From: Gammaproteobacteria bacterium
GTDB lineage: Bacteria; Pseudomonadota; Gammaproteobacteria; JAPPPA01
Assembly (NCBI GenBank): GCA_028817755.1
Contig: JAPPPA010000322.1
Span: 1 to 9,907, forward strand
Direction: 5' to 3'
DNA: 9,907 nucleotides
A program made the translations under genes and the position numbers. This document shows, piece by piece, positions 1-6,871 of this stretch; position 1 is the stretch's first letter, and the number at the start of each line of letters is the position of its first letter. The notes below the pieces were generated by a model that did not search any database, was not told where the DNA came from, and saw only the letters and a list, made by a program, of their open reading frames with translations.

Positions 1-2
1 CT

Positions 3-125
3 GTGACAGCCGCAGCAATTATTTCGAATGCAAAAGAATATTGGCGTCAGTTTTATGACGAGCAGCATGAGGGACTTGTTGCCTACCTAGTGATGAAAAA
101 GTATTTCACTTTAGTCCAGCCCTAG
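3..125 (+). CDS. C-terminal end of an unidentified protein (partial, 5' end outside the window)
   Basis: The third plus-strand frame is open from the left edge to a TAG at 123-125 and encodes 40 residues. The translation runs VTAAAIISNAKEYW and ends KKYFTLVQP. It reads like real protein, with aromatic and charged residues in a helical pattern, and the gene would converge on the minus-strand operon whose last stop is at 182-184. A GTG sits at position 3, but a 40-residue gene starting exactly at the edge is unlikely, so this is taken as the tail of a longer gene. The pattern of Asn-Ala, then Glu-Tyr, then a Tyr/Leu-rich last helix is loosely reminiscent of the C-terminus of GT90 (CAP10/LPS-modifying) glycosyltransferases, which occur in LPS loci. 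That is a weak impression and no function is assigned. Confidence 0.55.
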   Translation: MTAAAIISNAKEYWRQFYDEQHEGLVAYLVMKKYFTLVQP

Positions 126-144
126 CTAAAGCTTTTCTTTTTAT
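109..144 (+). terminator. possible weak rho-independent terminator of the plus-strand gene
   Basis: CTTTAG at 109-114 can pair with CTAAAG at 126-131 across an 11-nt loop, followed by a T-rich run at 133-143. The stem has only 6 bp and two G-C pairs, and it overlaps the last codons and stop of the plus-strand gene, so this is a tentative call. The reverse strand lacks a T-tract after the same stem, so it would not serve the minus-strand operon. Nothing else is recognisable in the 56-nt gap at 126-181. Confidence 0.25.
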
Positions 145-181
145 CCTAGAGCCCGCTAGTGGTGCCGCAATTTGATCAAGG

Positions 182-1183
182 TTAAGGGTTGTTTATGCCT
201 TGATTTAGTCGCTTATACCTGGCTCGTGGACTACGGCTGTCGCCAGTTTTGATCCAGAGCGCGTAGTAACTTAAAAGGTGCTTCGATTTCCTAACTGCGG
301 TGGTTTTCTTCCCTGCGACTAACCCAATAGCTGTTAATAAACCTGCGAGAAGTACCGGAAGCGTACGTGTAATTAGGACAAGACTGTGACCAGGCAAGCT
401 GGAAAGCCAGCTAGGTGAGTGTTTTCTCACGAAATTATGTTTCGAGATAATAACTTCTGACTTGGTCAGGGCTTTGGTTTCGGAGGAGCTGCGGCTGGCG
501 CCACCATGCAGGTGGGTAATTGCTACGTTTGGGTTGTATGCCACCTTAAGGTGGTTTTGCCAAGCTCGTTTGCAAAGGTCTACGTCTTCACAGTACATCC
601 AGAAAGAGTCGTCCCAGCCGCCCAGTAGGTCGTAGTGATGCCGTTCTACCATTACCACAGAGCCTGAAATCCAATCGCATTCGGTAATTTCTTTGAGATC
701 AGCGCGAGGTGATGGATATTTTTCCGGGAACAAGCGTTGCGCAATTGCCCTCGTTAGGCCGAATGTGGTCCATAGGTTGTCAAAGTAGCCAAACGCCCTT
801 TGGTTTCTGCCTTTCCCATCTAGTTGTCTGCAGCTAAGCAAGCCAACTTGAGGGAGCTCTTTCTTGCTACTAAGTAACTTAGAGAGCTGCCCTGGTGTTA
901 CTAAGGTGTCAGGGTTTAGGAAAAGTAGGACTTCGCCGGTAGCATGATTGGCTGCTAGGTTACAGCCATTGGCAAATCCTAAGTTACCTGCATTCTCGAT
1001 AAACCTAACTGTAGGGTAGCGCTGTGAGAAAGCTACCATTTTCCCGTCGTTAGACTGGTTGTCGACCACGATTATTTCAGTGGCTAAGGTGTCCGGGTGC
1101 TCTGTTAGGAGTGAGTCAAGACAGGCCGATAGCTTCTCCCAACATCGATAGTTTACGATCAGTATGCTTACCATGGTGGGCAT
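182..1183 (-). CDS. GT2 family glycosyltransferase, WbbL-like (probable rhamnosyltransferase)
   Basis: This 333-residue protein has a GT-A fold signature of family 2. It starts with the nucleotide-binding strand VSILIVNYR (residues 5-13), followed by IIVVDNQSND (37-46) and GNLGFANGCN (66-75). The NPDT at 90-93 takes the place of the usual DxD metal motif, as is typical of WbbL-type rhamnosyltransferases. DWISGSVVM (170-178) and SFWMYCEDVDLCKR (193-206) follow, with Glu199-Asp200 as the likely catalytic acidic pair, then HLHGG (224-228). A hydrophobic stretch at about 267-290 may anchor the C-terminus to the inner membrane. The rml genes in the same operon would supply dTDP-L-rhamnose, which fits the family, but donor and acceptor are inferred. 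It is the last gene of the operon, 37 nt after the previous one. The start at 1183 has a weak GAG upstream; Met4 (1174) is an alternative with no better ribosome site. Confidence 0.88.
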   Translation of the reverse strand: MPTMVSILIVNYRCWEKLSACLDSLLTEHPDTLATEIIVVDNQSNDGKMVAFSQRYPTVRFIENAGNLGFANGCNLAANHATGEVLLFLNPDTLVTPGQLSKLLSSKKELPQVGLLSCRQLDGKGRNQRAFGYFDNLWTTFGLTRAIAQRLFPEKYPSPRADLKEITECDWISGSVVMVERHHYDLLGGWDDSFWMYCEDVDLCKRAWQNHLKVAYNPNVAITHLHGGASRSSSETKALTKSEVIISKHNFVRKHSPSWLSSLPGHSLVLITRTLPVLLAGLLTAIGLVAGKKTTAVRKSKHLLSYYALWIKTGDSRSPRARYKRLNQGINNP

Positions 1184-1220
1184 GGCTAAGTGTCTCGACT
1201 AGAAATAATAAGCATTAAGT

Positions 1221-2639
1221 TTAAAGCCTCGTTAGCCAGTGTTGGGCGCGGTAGACCCAAAAGTTTTGTTTAGGAAAGACTTGTTTAAGTACTTTAAGTA
1301 AGCGCTTTTGAGTCGTCTTGGATAGCTTTTTCCATGGGCGAAAACTAAGCAGCAACTTCCCTTCTTGTTGCCAGCTGTACTCAAAAACTGGTGACTGAGG
1401 CTTAGCAACGAACTCAGGCGCCGTGAAATTTGGGTTGTCTGATGCCAGTATGGTATTCAACCTGTCACCGACTTGGTCGGCGTCGAGATATTCGCGACAT
1501 TTCTGTCGGGCTGCTATTTGTGCGTTTTGCTTGGGGTTGTCGTATAGGTTAGCGCAGTGGGATACGAACTCATCGAAACCTACTTTAAGGTCGTCAGCTG
1601 GACTATAGCCAGACATACCCTCTGAAATACCGATAACCGCTTTATCGCTCATTAATGCTTCTGGAAACGCTGTGCCCCCTGTTACGGGAAAGCTGTCGAT
1701 ATAAATCTTACATTTGGCAAGTAAGGTCAAATAACCCGTATATGGCATGTGTTTAAGGAAGGTTGTGCGGCGTCGATACCTTAGTCGGATAGGCCACCAC
1801 CAGATATCCAGAAATTTTGCGCCTACAACTGTTAGTTCAAAACTAGGGGATTTTTTTAGCACTTCAGCTAGAAGCTTGGGTAGTGAGTGTTTGCCGTTGG
1901 GCTTGAACTTGTATGAAGAGGCGGCTGTTAAGGCTTGCTTGCCGGTTGAGCTTTCCAAGTGGTGCTCGGATAAAGGGATTCCGACAAATACGGACTTTTG
2001 TTCTGATTGCCTGCTTTGTCTAAGCGACCAGCCATAGCCGCTGATTTCTGCTACAAGATCCGTATCGGAGAAACCGACTGAAAACACATGGTCGGAATGG
2101 TTAACAAAAGTGACTCGCAATGCTGGATTGATAGCCTTGGCCGCCTTGATGGCTAAGGCTGTTTCTAGGTCATCGGGATGAATATATAGCACGGCCCGGT
2201 TATGCGCAGCGATTAGGCTGGCTGACTCGCTAATTCGCTCCAGCTGTTCGATACTTTGTAGCCTTATTACATTGCAGCCGAAAGCATCTTCTGCGTAATG
2301 CTTCTTGGGAGATGCGACCAGTACGGCAATGTTGTTTTGAGCCTTGCGGCTAGCAACATAGCGACGCATTAGGTTGGTATGGCCGCCTCCCGCATAAACG
2401 GTAGTGGCAATATGAATTTCGCCAGTGCTAGTTCTTTGGGGTTTGATGTTGAGCTGCGGCAGCTTGTCAAACAAAAGATTCTCTATATTGTCGTCGCGAT
2501 AGATGCCGCAGGGGTTTTTCCATAGGTGCTGGCATAGCCACTTCCCCAAGAGGAAGGCTTCGTCAAACTCTTTGCTTTCAGCTATCAGCGCGGCTACATC
2601 GCCAAACAATGCATTAGTTTGCTCTTTGAACGTTGCCAT
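1221..2639 (-). CDS. putative GT-B-like glycosyltransferase of unfamiliar type
   Basis: The product has 472 residues from the ATG chosen here. An in-frame GTG at 2646-2648 would add three residues and sit 3 nt after the upstream stop; neither start has a well-spaced ribosome site. I do not recognise a named family with certainty. The visible motifs suggest a two-domain GT-B sugar transferase: a glycine loop YAGGGHT (about residues 82-88), FVNHSDHVF with nearby DLVAE (about 178-198), and a C-terminal IDSFPVTGGTAFPEAL motif (about 314-329). The last resembles the nucleotide-sugar site of GT41/HMW1C-type enzymes, in which Asp, Pro and Gly-Gly-Thr precede a helix with Glu or Asp. A WWW cluster (about 280-282) followed by an Arg-rich stretch (RLRYRRR) could touch the membrane surface. 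There is no signal peptide or clear membrane helix. Its place between the acetyltransferase and the WbbL-like gene implies a role in assembling the glycan; donor and acceptor are unknown. Confidence 0.75.
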   Translation of the reverse strand: MATFKEQTNALFGDVAALIAESKEFDEAFLLGKWLCQHLWKNPCGIYRDDNIENLLFDKLPQLNIKPQRTSTGEIHIATTVYAGGGHTNLMRRYVASRKAQNNIAVLVASPKKHYAEDAFGCNVIRLQSIEQLERISESASLIAAHNRAVLYIHPDDLETALAIKAAKAINPALRVTFVNHSDHVFSVGFSDTDLVAEISGYGWSLRQSRQSEQKSVFVGIPLSEHHLESSTGKQALTAASSYKFKPNGKHSLPKLLAEVLKKSPSFELTVVGAKFLDIWWWPIRLRYRRRTTFLKHMPYTGYLTLLAKCKIYIDSFPVTGGTAFPEALMSDKAVIGISEGMSGYSPADDLKVGFDEFVSHCANLYDNPKQNAQIAARQKCREYLDADQVGDRLNTILASDNPNFTAPEFVAKPQSPVFEYSWQQEGKLLLSFRPWKKLSKTTQKRLLKVLKQVFPKQNFWVYRAQHWLTRL

Positions 2640-2651
2640 ATCCTTCACGGT

Positions 2652-3101
2652 CTATGCGATTGGGCGAGCAGGGTTGCCGATTACGGTGGTGCCCGCCGGT
2701 ACATTTTTAGTAACGACAGCGCCTGCGCCTACCATTGCGTTTTCGCCAATGGTGATACCGGGAAGGATAACGGCACCAGCGCCTATGCTTGCCCCTTCTT
2801 TGATGGTGATTCCTAAAAACTCGTCGGGATAAACTTTGGATTTGGGATGTTTATCATTGGTAAAAGTGGCGTTAGGGCCGATGAAAACATTGTTTTCAAG
2901 ACGCGTGCCATCCCATAAGAAAACCCCGGATTTAACTGTTACGTTATGGCCTATCTGCACTTCAGCTTCGACTAACGTGTGCGCGCAAATGTTGCAGTTA
3001 TTGCCAATTTGAGCGCCTTCAAGCACTACGGCAAATTGCCAGATTCGAGTGTCGGTTCCGATTGTTTTGCTATTTACGTCTGCAAGTGGATGGATAAACA
3101 T
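2652..3101 (-). CDS. hexapeptide-repeat N-acetyltransferase, FdtC/QdtC-like
   Basis: This 149-residue protein is built almost entirely of left-handed beta-helix hexapeptide repeats, for example IGNNCNICAHTLVE (32-45), IGHNVTVKSG (50-59), FIGPNATFTND (73-83) and IGAGAVILPGITIGENAMVG (106-125). It ends with the GNPARPI tail common to sugar O/N-acetyltransferases. The NCNICAHTLVE and FTNDKHP segments match the acetyltransferase half of WxcM and the FdtC/QdtC enzymes. These transfer acetyl from acetyl-CoA to the 3-amino group of dTDP-3-amino-3,6-dideoxyhexose, in the cytoplasm and usually as trimers. The aminotransferase and ketoisomerase of the same pathway are two and three genes upstream, which supports the role. 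The start has an AGGT ribosome site (3108-3111) 6 nt upstream, and the gap to the previous gene is 12 nt. An acetyl rather than another acyl donor is assumed from the family. Confidence 0.88.
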   Translation of the reverse strand: MFIHPLADVNSKTIGTDTRIWQFAVVLEGAQIGNNCNICAHTLVEAEVQIGHNVTVKSGVFLWDGTRLENNVFIGPNATFTNDKHPKSKVYPDEFLGITIKEGASIGAGAVILPGITIGENAMVGAGAVVTKNVPAGTTVIGNPARPIA

Positions 3102-3113
3102 CGCATGACCTGT

Positions 3114-4106
3114 TTAGAAATTTTCGCTTTCGGGCTTGATCCAACGTTTGAGTACCGAGCCGGTTCGATAGTGACGGATACAGTATCGTAATGCCAGTAA
3201 CGCCGGATAGGGCCGAACGCAGATGGCTTGTAGCCATAGCTTTGTGGCCTTTTGATAAGACTGGTGTTTAAACATGTTGGACAGTTGCTCGCCCCAATAC
3301 CGAGCTAATACTTTGTTCTTTAACTTGAGTAGCCGAGCCGCTGCACTTAGATCCTCCGATAGAAGGGGGAGTGTTTCTCCTCGCTGCTGGCGTAAATAAA
3401 CCTCTCTTGCGACCGAGGAAGAAAATAGCTGAACGCCCGCATTCTTTCGTGAGATGTTGTCTGTGTGCATACGTCTCAGTGTGAGCTGAGCATTAACTAG
3501 GCGGACTTCGCCTTGACTGCTTAGACGTAACCAGTATTCAAAGTCTTCAGCATGGACGTAACGCTTATCATAGCCACCCACTTGCTTGGCTGCGGCGGCG
3601 TTAAACATGACGGTTGGATGGCCTACTGTGTCACCAGCTAGTAGATTGGCTTCAGTGACGAGTGTTGTGGAGCTGTCTTTAAGTGAGAGTTTTGTGTTGA
3701 GAAGATCGCGTGCTTCCGTTGCTGACGAAGCAGAAAAATTGGCGAATTCGGTAGCCAATAAAACGGTTTGGGGATTGTCTTTGATAGCATGATACTGGAG
3801 CTCTAGTCGTTGAGGGTGCATTAAGTCATCAGCGTCGATTCGAGCAATCCAGTGGCCGCTGCACTGTGACAAGCCTCTATTTAGAGTGTCGATAAGATTG
3901 GAGTGGGCTTTATCAAGTATCTTGAAGCGTTGGTCAGCAGCTATGGCTTGGCACGCGACATCCACCGTATTGTCTGTAGAGCCATCATTGACTAAGATGA
4001 CTTCGTAGTCATCAAACGTTTGGGCCTTGATGGAAGCGATGGTGTCGCCTATATATTGCTCTGCATTGTAAGCAGGTAGCAGTATTGAAATGCTTGTACT
4101 GGACAT
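3114..4106 (-). CDS. GT2 family glycosyltransferase
   Basis: This 330-residue protein has a standard GT-A family 2 domain. The N-terminus reads ISILLPAYNAEQYI (6-19), followed by VILVNDGSTDNT (36-47) for the nucleotide, the metal-binding DADD at 91-94, GHPTVMFN (162-169) and the catalytic-region HAEDFEYWLRL (185-195). About 110 residues follow the catalytic domain; they are rich in charged and aromatic residues and contain no clear membrane helix. It should add one sugar to the growing lipid-linked oligosaccharide on the cytoplasmic face. Its position between the aminotransferase and the acetyltransferase of the 3-acetamido sugar pathway makes that sugar a reasonable candidate donor, but this is inferred from location only. 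It starts 8 nt after the aminotransferase stop, with no obvious ribosome site, which suggests translational coupling. Confidence 0.88.
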   Translation of the reverse strand: MSSTSISILLPAYNAEQYIGDTIASIKAQTFDDYEVILVNDGSTDNTVDVACQAIAADQRFKILDKAHSNLIDTLNRGLSQCSGHWIARIDADDLMHPQRLELQYHAIKDNPQTVLLATEFANFSASSATEARDLLNTKLSLKDSSTTLVTEANLLAGDTVGHPTVMFNAAAAKQVGGYDKRYVHAEDFEYWLRLSSQGEVRLVNAQLTLRRMHTDNISRKNAGVQLFSSSVAREVYLRQQRGETLPLLSEDLSAAARLLKLKNKVLARYWGEQLSNMFKHQSYQKATKLWLQAICVRPYPALLALRYCIRHYRTGSVLKRWIKPESENF

Positions 4107-4114
4107 TGCTGGTT

Positions 4115-5218
4115 CTAGTTAAACTTATTGCAGGCGGTAATGATTTGCTCTACCTGATCATCGCTAATAGTGGGACTCATTGGTAGGCTCATCACTTCTT
4201 TAGCTAGTCGCTCGGCTATTGGAAAATCCAGTTTCTTGTAATGGTTGTAAGCGCCCTGTTTGTGGGGCGGTGTTGGGTAGTGGATAAGTGTGGCAATGCC
4301 GTTGCTTTGTAAGTGGTGTTGTAATTCGGCTCGGTGTTGGCAGGTCACGACGTACAAATGCCAACAATGGCCGTTAGGGTGTTGCGGCGCTGTAGGTAAC
4401 TGCATGAGTGGGTTACTAATACCGTCTGAGTATAGTTGTGCAATGGCTCGACGACGCTCGGTGTCGGCGTCTAGGTAGCGTAATTTGACGGAAAGCATTG
4501 CCGCCTGGATTTCGTCTAAGCGGCTATTGCAACCTTTTAGGTTATGCACATAGCGTACTTTAGAGCCGTAGTTAGCAATTTGGCGTGCTGTGTCCGCTAC
4601 TTCAGCATCGTTCGTAGTAATCGCTCCCCCGTCGCCTAGTGCACCAAGGTTCTTGCCGGGATAGAAACTAAATGCTCCGGCGTTCCCGGAAGCACCTACC
4701 CTCAAACCGTTTGATATAGCACCGTGGGCTTGTGCGCAATCTTCTAAAACGAGCAATCCGTATTCTCGTGCTAGCGAGTCAATCGCGCTAGTGTCGCAAG
4801 CTTGGCCATATAGATGGACAGGTAATAAGGCTTTGGTCTTGCTGGTGAGGGCATGTTTAAAAAGCTCAGCGGTGACGAGATGAGTGTCTGCCGATGGCTC
4901 TACAAAAACGGGGTTTAGACCGGCTTGCGAAATCGCTAGTACTGATGCGATATAAGTGTTTGCGGGTACCAAAACCTCGTCGCCCGGATGTAACTTGCTT
5001 AGTTCGATCCAAGCTTTAAGGGTGACTGTTAACGCGTCCAGCCCATTAGCTACACCAACACAGTGGGCGGAGCCGCAATATTCAGCGAACTCCTTTTCAA
5101 AACTATTCAGTTTCTCGCCGTTGAGGTACCAGCCGGATCGAATGACTTCGGATGCTGCTGATATCAGTTCATCCTGATAGCGTTGATTGACTGTTTGTAG
5201 ATTTAGAAAATCAATCAT
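4115..5218 (-). CDS. PLP-dependent sugar aminotransferase, FdtB/QdtB-like (DegT/DnrJ/EryC1/StrS)
   Basis: This 367-residue protein is a full-length DegT/DnrJ/EryC1 aminotransferase (fold type I). It should transfer the amino group of glutamate to C3 of dTDP-3-keto-6-deoxyhexose. From the start used here, the visible hallmarks are GVANGLDAL near residues 55-63 (phosphate binding), VPANTYIAS near 84-92, LEDCAQAHGA near 158-167 whose Asp pairs with the PLP ring nitrogen, and SFYPGKNLGALGDGGA near 184-199 whose Lys189 forms the PLP Schiff base. NSRLDEIQAAML near 231-242 and WHLYVV near 286-291 complete the family pattern. The ATG at 5216-5218 overlaps the upstream stop as ATGA and gives the family-typical N-terminus MIDFLNL. 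An ATG three codons upstream (5225-5227) is possible but lacks a ribosome site. Coupling to the ketoisomerase gene fits consecutive steps. FdtB and QdtB cannot be told apart by eye. Confidence 0.9.
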   Translation of the reverse strand: MIDFLNLQTVNQRYQDELISAASEVIRSGWYLNGEKLNSFEKEFAEYCGSAHCVGVANGLDALTVTLKAWIELSKLHPGDEVLVPANTYIASVLAISQAGLNPVFVEPSADTHLVTAELFKHALTSKTKALLPVHLYGQACDTSAIDSLAREYGLLVLEDCAQAHGAISNGLRVGASGNAGAFSFYPGKNLGALGDGGAITTNDAEVADTARQIANYGSKVRYVHNLKGCNSRLDEIQAAMLSVKLRYLDADTERRRAIAQLYSDGISNPLMQLPTAPQHPNGHCWHLYVVTCQHRAELQHHLQSNGIATLIHYPTPPHKQGAYNHYKKLDFPIAERLAKEVMSLPMSPTISDDQVEQIITACNKFN

Positions 5219-5616
5219 GATCGGCATTCATTTTGGAATGCTTGATAGTCGCGAATGTAGTCACTTTCGTCGTAATGGGTATTGGCAAGCACCAAAAGTA
5301 CACAGTCCTCAGAGAAATCGTGCATTTCCCGCCATAGCATTGCATCAAGCAACAATCCTTGTTGCGGGTTGTCTAGCCAAACATCCTCACTTTCGGTGCC
5401 GTTGTCTAGCCGAATGCGGCATTTTCCAGAGACTGGAATGAGAAGTTGTTTTAATTCACGGTGGGCATGGAAGCCCCTGCTAACGCCTTCTTTTGTGTTA
5501 AACAAGTAATAGACGCGCTCAATGCTAAAGGGGATGTTTTTGTGTGACTCTAGCGCTACGAGACTGCCTCTGTTGTCGCCGTGCCACTGTAGGTCCACAA
5601 ATTGTATAAGGGGCAT
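5215..5616 (-). CDS. dTDP-4-keto-6-deoxyglucose 3,4-ketoisomerase, FdtA/QdtA-like cupin
   Basis: This 133-residue cupin moves the keto group of dTDP-4-keto-6-deoxy-D-glucose from C4 to C3. It diverts the RmlB product away from rhamnose and towards 3-amino-3,6-dideoxy sugars. Family features are NRGSLVALE (15-23), IPFSIERVYY (28-37), RGFHAH (47-52) with His50 and His52 at the positions of the catalytic histidine pair, LWREMHDFS (94-102), and CVLLVLANTHYDESDYIRDY (105-124). Length matches the family (about 135-140). The residues thought to set the product stereochemistry are mixed: Arg16 is FdtA-like, while Arg96 in WREM is QdtA-like. The sugar could therefore be the galacto (Fuc3N) or the gluco (Qui3N) form. 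The start has an AGGAAG ribosome site at 5625-5630, 8 nt away, the clearest in the second half of the operon, and the gap to the GT4 gene is 16 nt. Confidence 0.9.
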   Translation of the reverse strand: MPLIQFVDLQWHGDNRGSLVALESHKNIPFSIERVYYLFNTKEGVSRGFHAHRELKQLLIPVSGKCRIRLDNGTESEDVWLDNPQQGLLLDAMLWREMHDFSEDCVLLVLANTHYDESDYIRDYQAFQNECRS

Positions 5617-5632
5617 TTCTACATCTTCCTGA

Positions 5633-6871
5633 TCAACTTTGACGTTGCTGCTCGTGACAGTTGATTGCTTGTTTGTAAAAGCTGATTTGTCTATTCCGAA
5701 AAGCTTCCGTACCGCAAGTCGATATTATTTGTTGTCGTATGAGTCGCGGATCGTGCTTAATTTTTCCACGATATAAATTTTCGAGATGGTCGGCAATCTT
5801 GGTGTGGTTTTTAACTTCCGCCAACGCACCTGTATTAGGGGTAAGAATATCTTCGGTGCCCCCGTGCCGGGTGGCTACAACAAATAGCCCACATGCTTGG
5901 GCCTCTAATACTGATACAGGGAGGCCTTCTGCAATGCTTGTAATGACAAAGCAATTGTGACCTTTCATATGTGAAGGGACGTCTTGGCGATCAATTCTGT
6001 CAACTAGTCTGATCTCATTCTGAAGTGTCAAATCGGCTATTTTTTTTAAAATTGCATTGTATTCGCTGCCCCATATTTTGAGGCCGGCTAAAGTCAATTG
6101 GAAATTGATTTTGCGCTGTTTCAATTCATAAAGCGCCTTGAGTAGCGTTGAGTGGTCCTTTAATGGGGAGGCTGCACCAATTGATATAATGCGCAATTTT
6201 TCACTAGGTTGATAGGCTGCGCAAACCTTCTCAAATATGGTTTCGTCTACAAAGTTATATATCAGTCTGGGCTCAACGTGGATATCGCTCATTCCTAGCT
6301 GGCGAACCTTGTCATAACCAAGAGATAGAACTTGGTCAGCTGTTGAAAAAGCGTCCTTAATCTCTCTCCGCATAAATTTCGGAAAATTTGCCAGATGGAA
6401 TGGTGAATGTTCTGTAATTACATATGGGATATCGTACTTTTTACTTATGTGATATGCCGCTAATCCACCCATCTTTACGGTGTGAGCATGCAAAATGTCA
6501 GGCCTCCAACCGCTAGAAAGTAGTTCGTCGAACGCGCGTAGATAGACGCGGATACGCTGCTTGTATCTAAATCGTTTGATGGGGTTTAGTGTGGACTGGT
6601 TAATCTCAAGCAACGGAGGCGAGGTTAGGGTTTCGTCGTCTTTGAAATCGCTTATTGTTCGAATTTGGCAGACTATTTTAAGAATGTTAAGAAATGTCTT
6701 GATAGGCTGTCTAATACTCCAAGTGCTTGGTCGGGTCGGGAAGCGACAGATCAGAATTTTTACGTCAGTATCAGGACTGTTGTGAATTAGTTTGGCTTGT
6801 TCTTGAAAGAATGAACCATTGATTTTGTCCTTGGCATTGGGATACCAAGAAGGTAGCACTAGCACCCTCAT
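5633..6871 (-). CDS. GT4 family glycosyltransferase
   Basis: The product has 412 residues and a GT-B fold of family 4. The N-terminal domain begins MRVLVLPSWYPN (1-12) and includes GSFFQEQAKLI (about 18-28), the acceptor-side ILHAHTVKMGGLAAY and the conserved VITEHSPFH. The C-terminal domain has IISIGAASPLKDHSTLLKAL, FQLTLAG and the EX7E motif in SIAEGLPVSVLEAQACG, which binds the nucleotide-sugar donor, followed by RHGGTEDIL. It should be cytoplasmic and act on a lipid-linked acceptor; donor and linkage cannot be told. An ATG 11 codons upstream (6904) lies inside rmlB, but the ATG at 6869-6871 has a strong GGGGAGG site, overlaps the rmlB stop as ATGA and gives the family-typical first residues, so it is preferred. 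Base composition is lower in GC than the neighbours (about 42% by hand over 6361-6840, against about 50% over 7261-7500), which hints at a separate origin. Confidence 0.9.
   Translation of the reverse strand: MRVLVLPSWYPNAKDKINGSFFQEQAKLIHNSPDTDVKILICRFPTRPSTWSIRQPIKTFLNILKIVCQIRTISDFKDDETLTSPPLLEINQSTLNPIKRFRYKQRIRVYLRAFDELLSSGWRPDILHAHTVKMGGLAAYHISKKYDIPYVITEHSPFHLANFPKFMRREIKDAFSTADQVLSLGYDKVRQLGMSDIHVEPRLIYNFVDETIFEKVCAAYQPSEKLRIISIGAASPLKDHSTLLKALYELKQRKINFQLTLAGLKIWGSEYNAILKKIADLTLQNEIRLVDRIDRQDVPSHMKGHNCFVITSIAEGLPVSVLEAQACGLFVVATRHGGTEDILTPNTGALAEVKNHTKIADHLENLYRGKIKHDPRLIRQQIISTCGTEAFRNRQISFYKQAINCHEQQRQS

Noticed and set aside
126..181. Terminator for the minus-strand operon in the gap after its last gene
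   Set aside because: Only a 4-bp CTAG/CTAG pairing and the AT-rich stem near 109-131 are present. On the minus strand neither is followed by a T-tract.
1747..2037. Plus-strand 96-codon open frame
   Set aside because: It is antisense to the GT-B-like gene, Cys/Leu/Ser-rich without pattern, and is best read as a shadow.
2503..2832. Plus-strand 109-codon open frame, with another at 2619-2816
   Set aside because: They are antisense to the acetyltransferase and the GT-B-like gene. The Pro/Ala-rich repeats simply mirror the hexapeptide repeats on the other strand.
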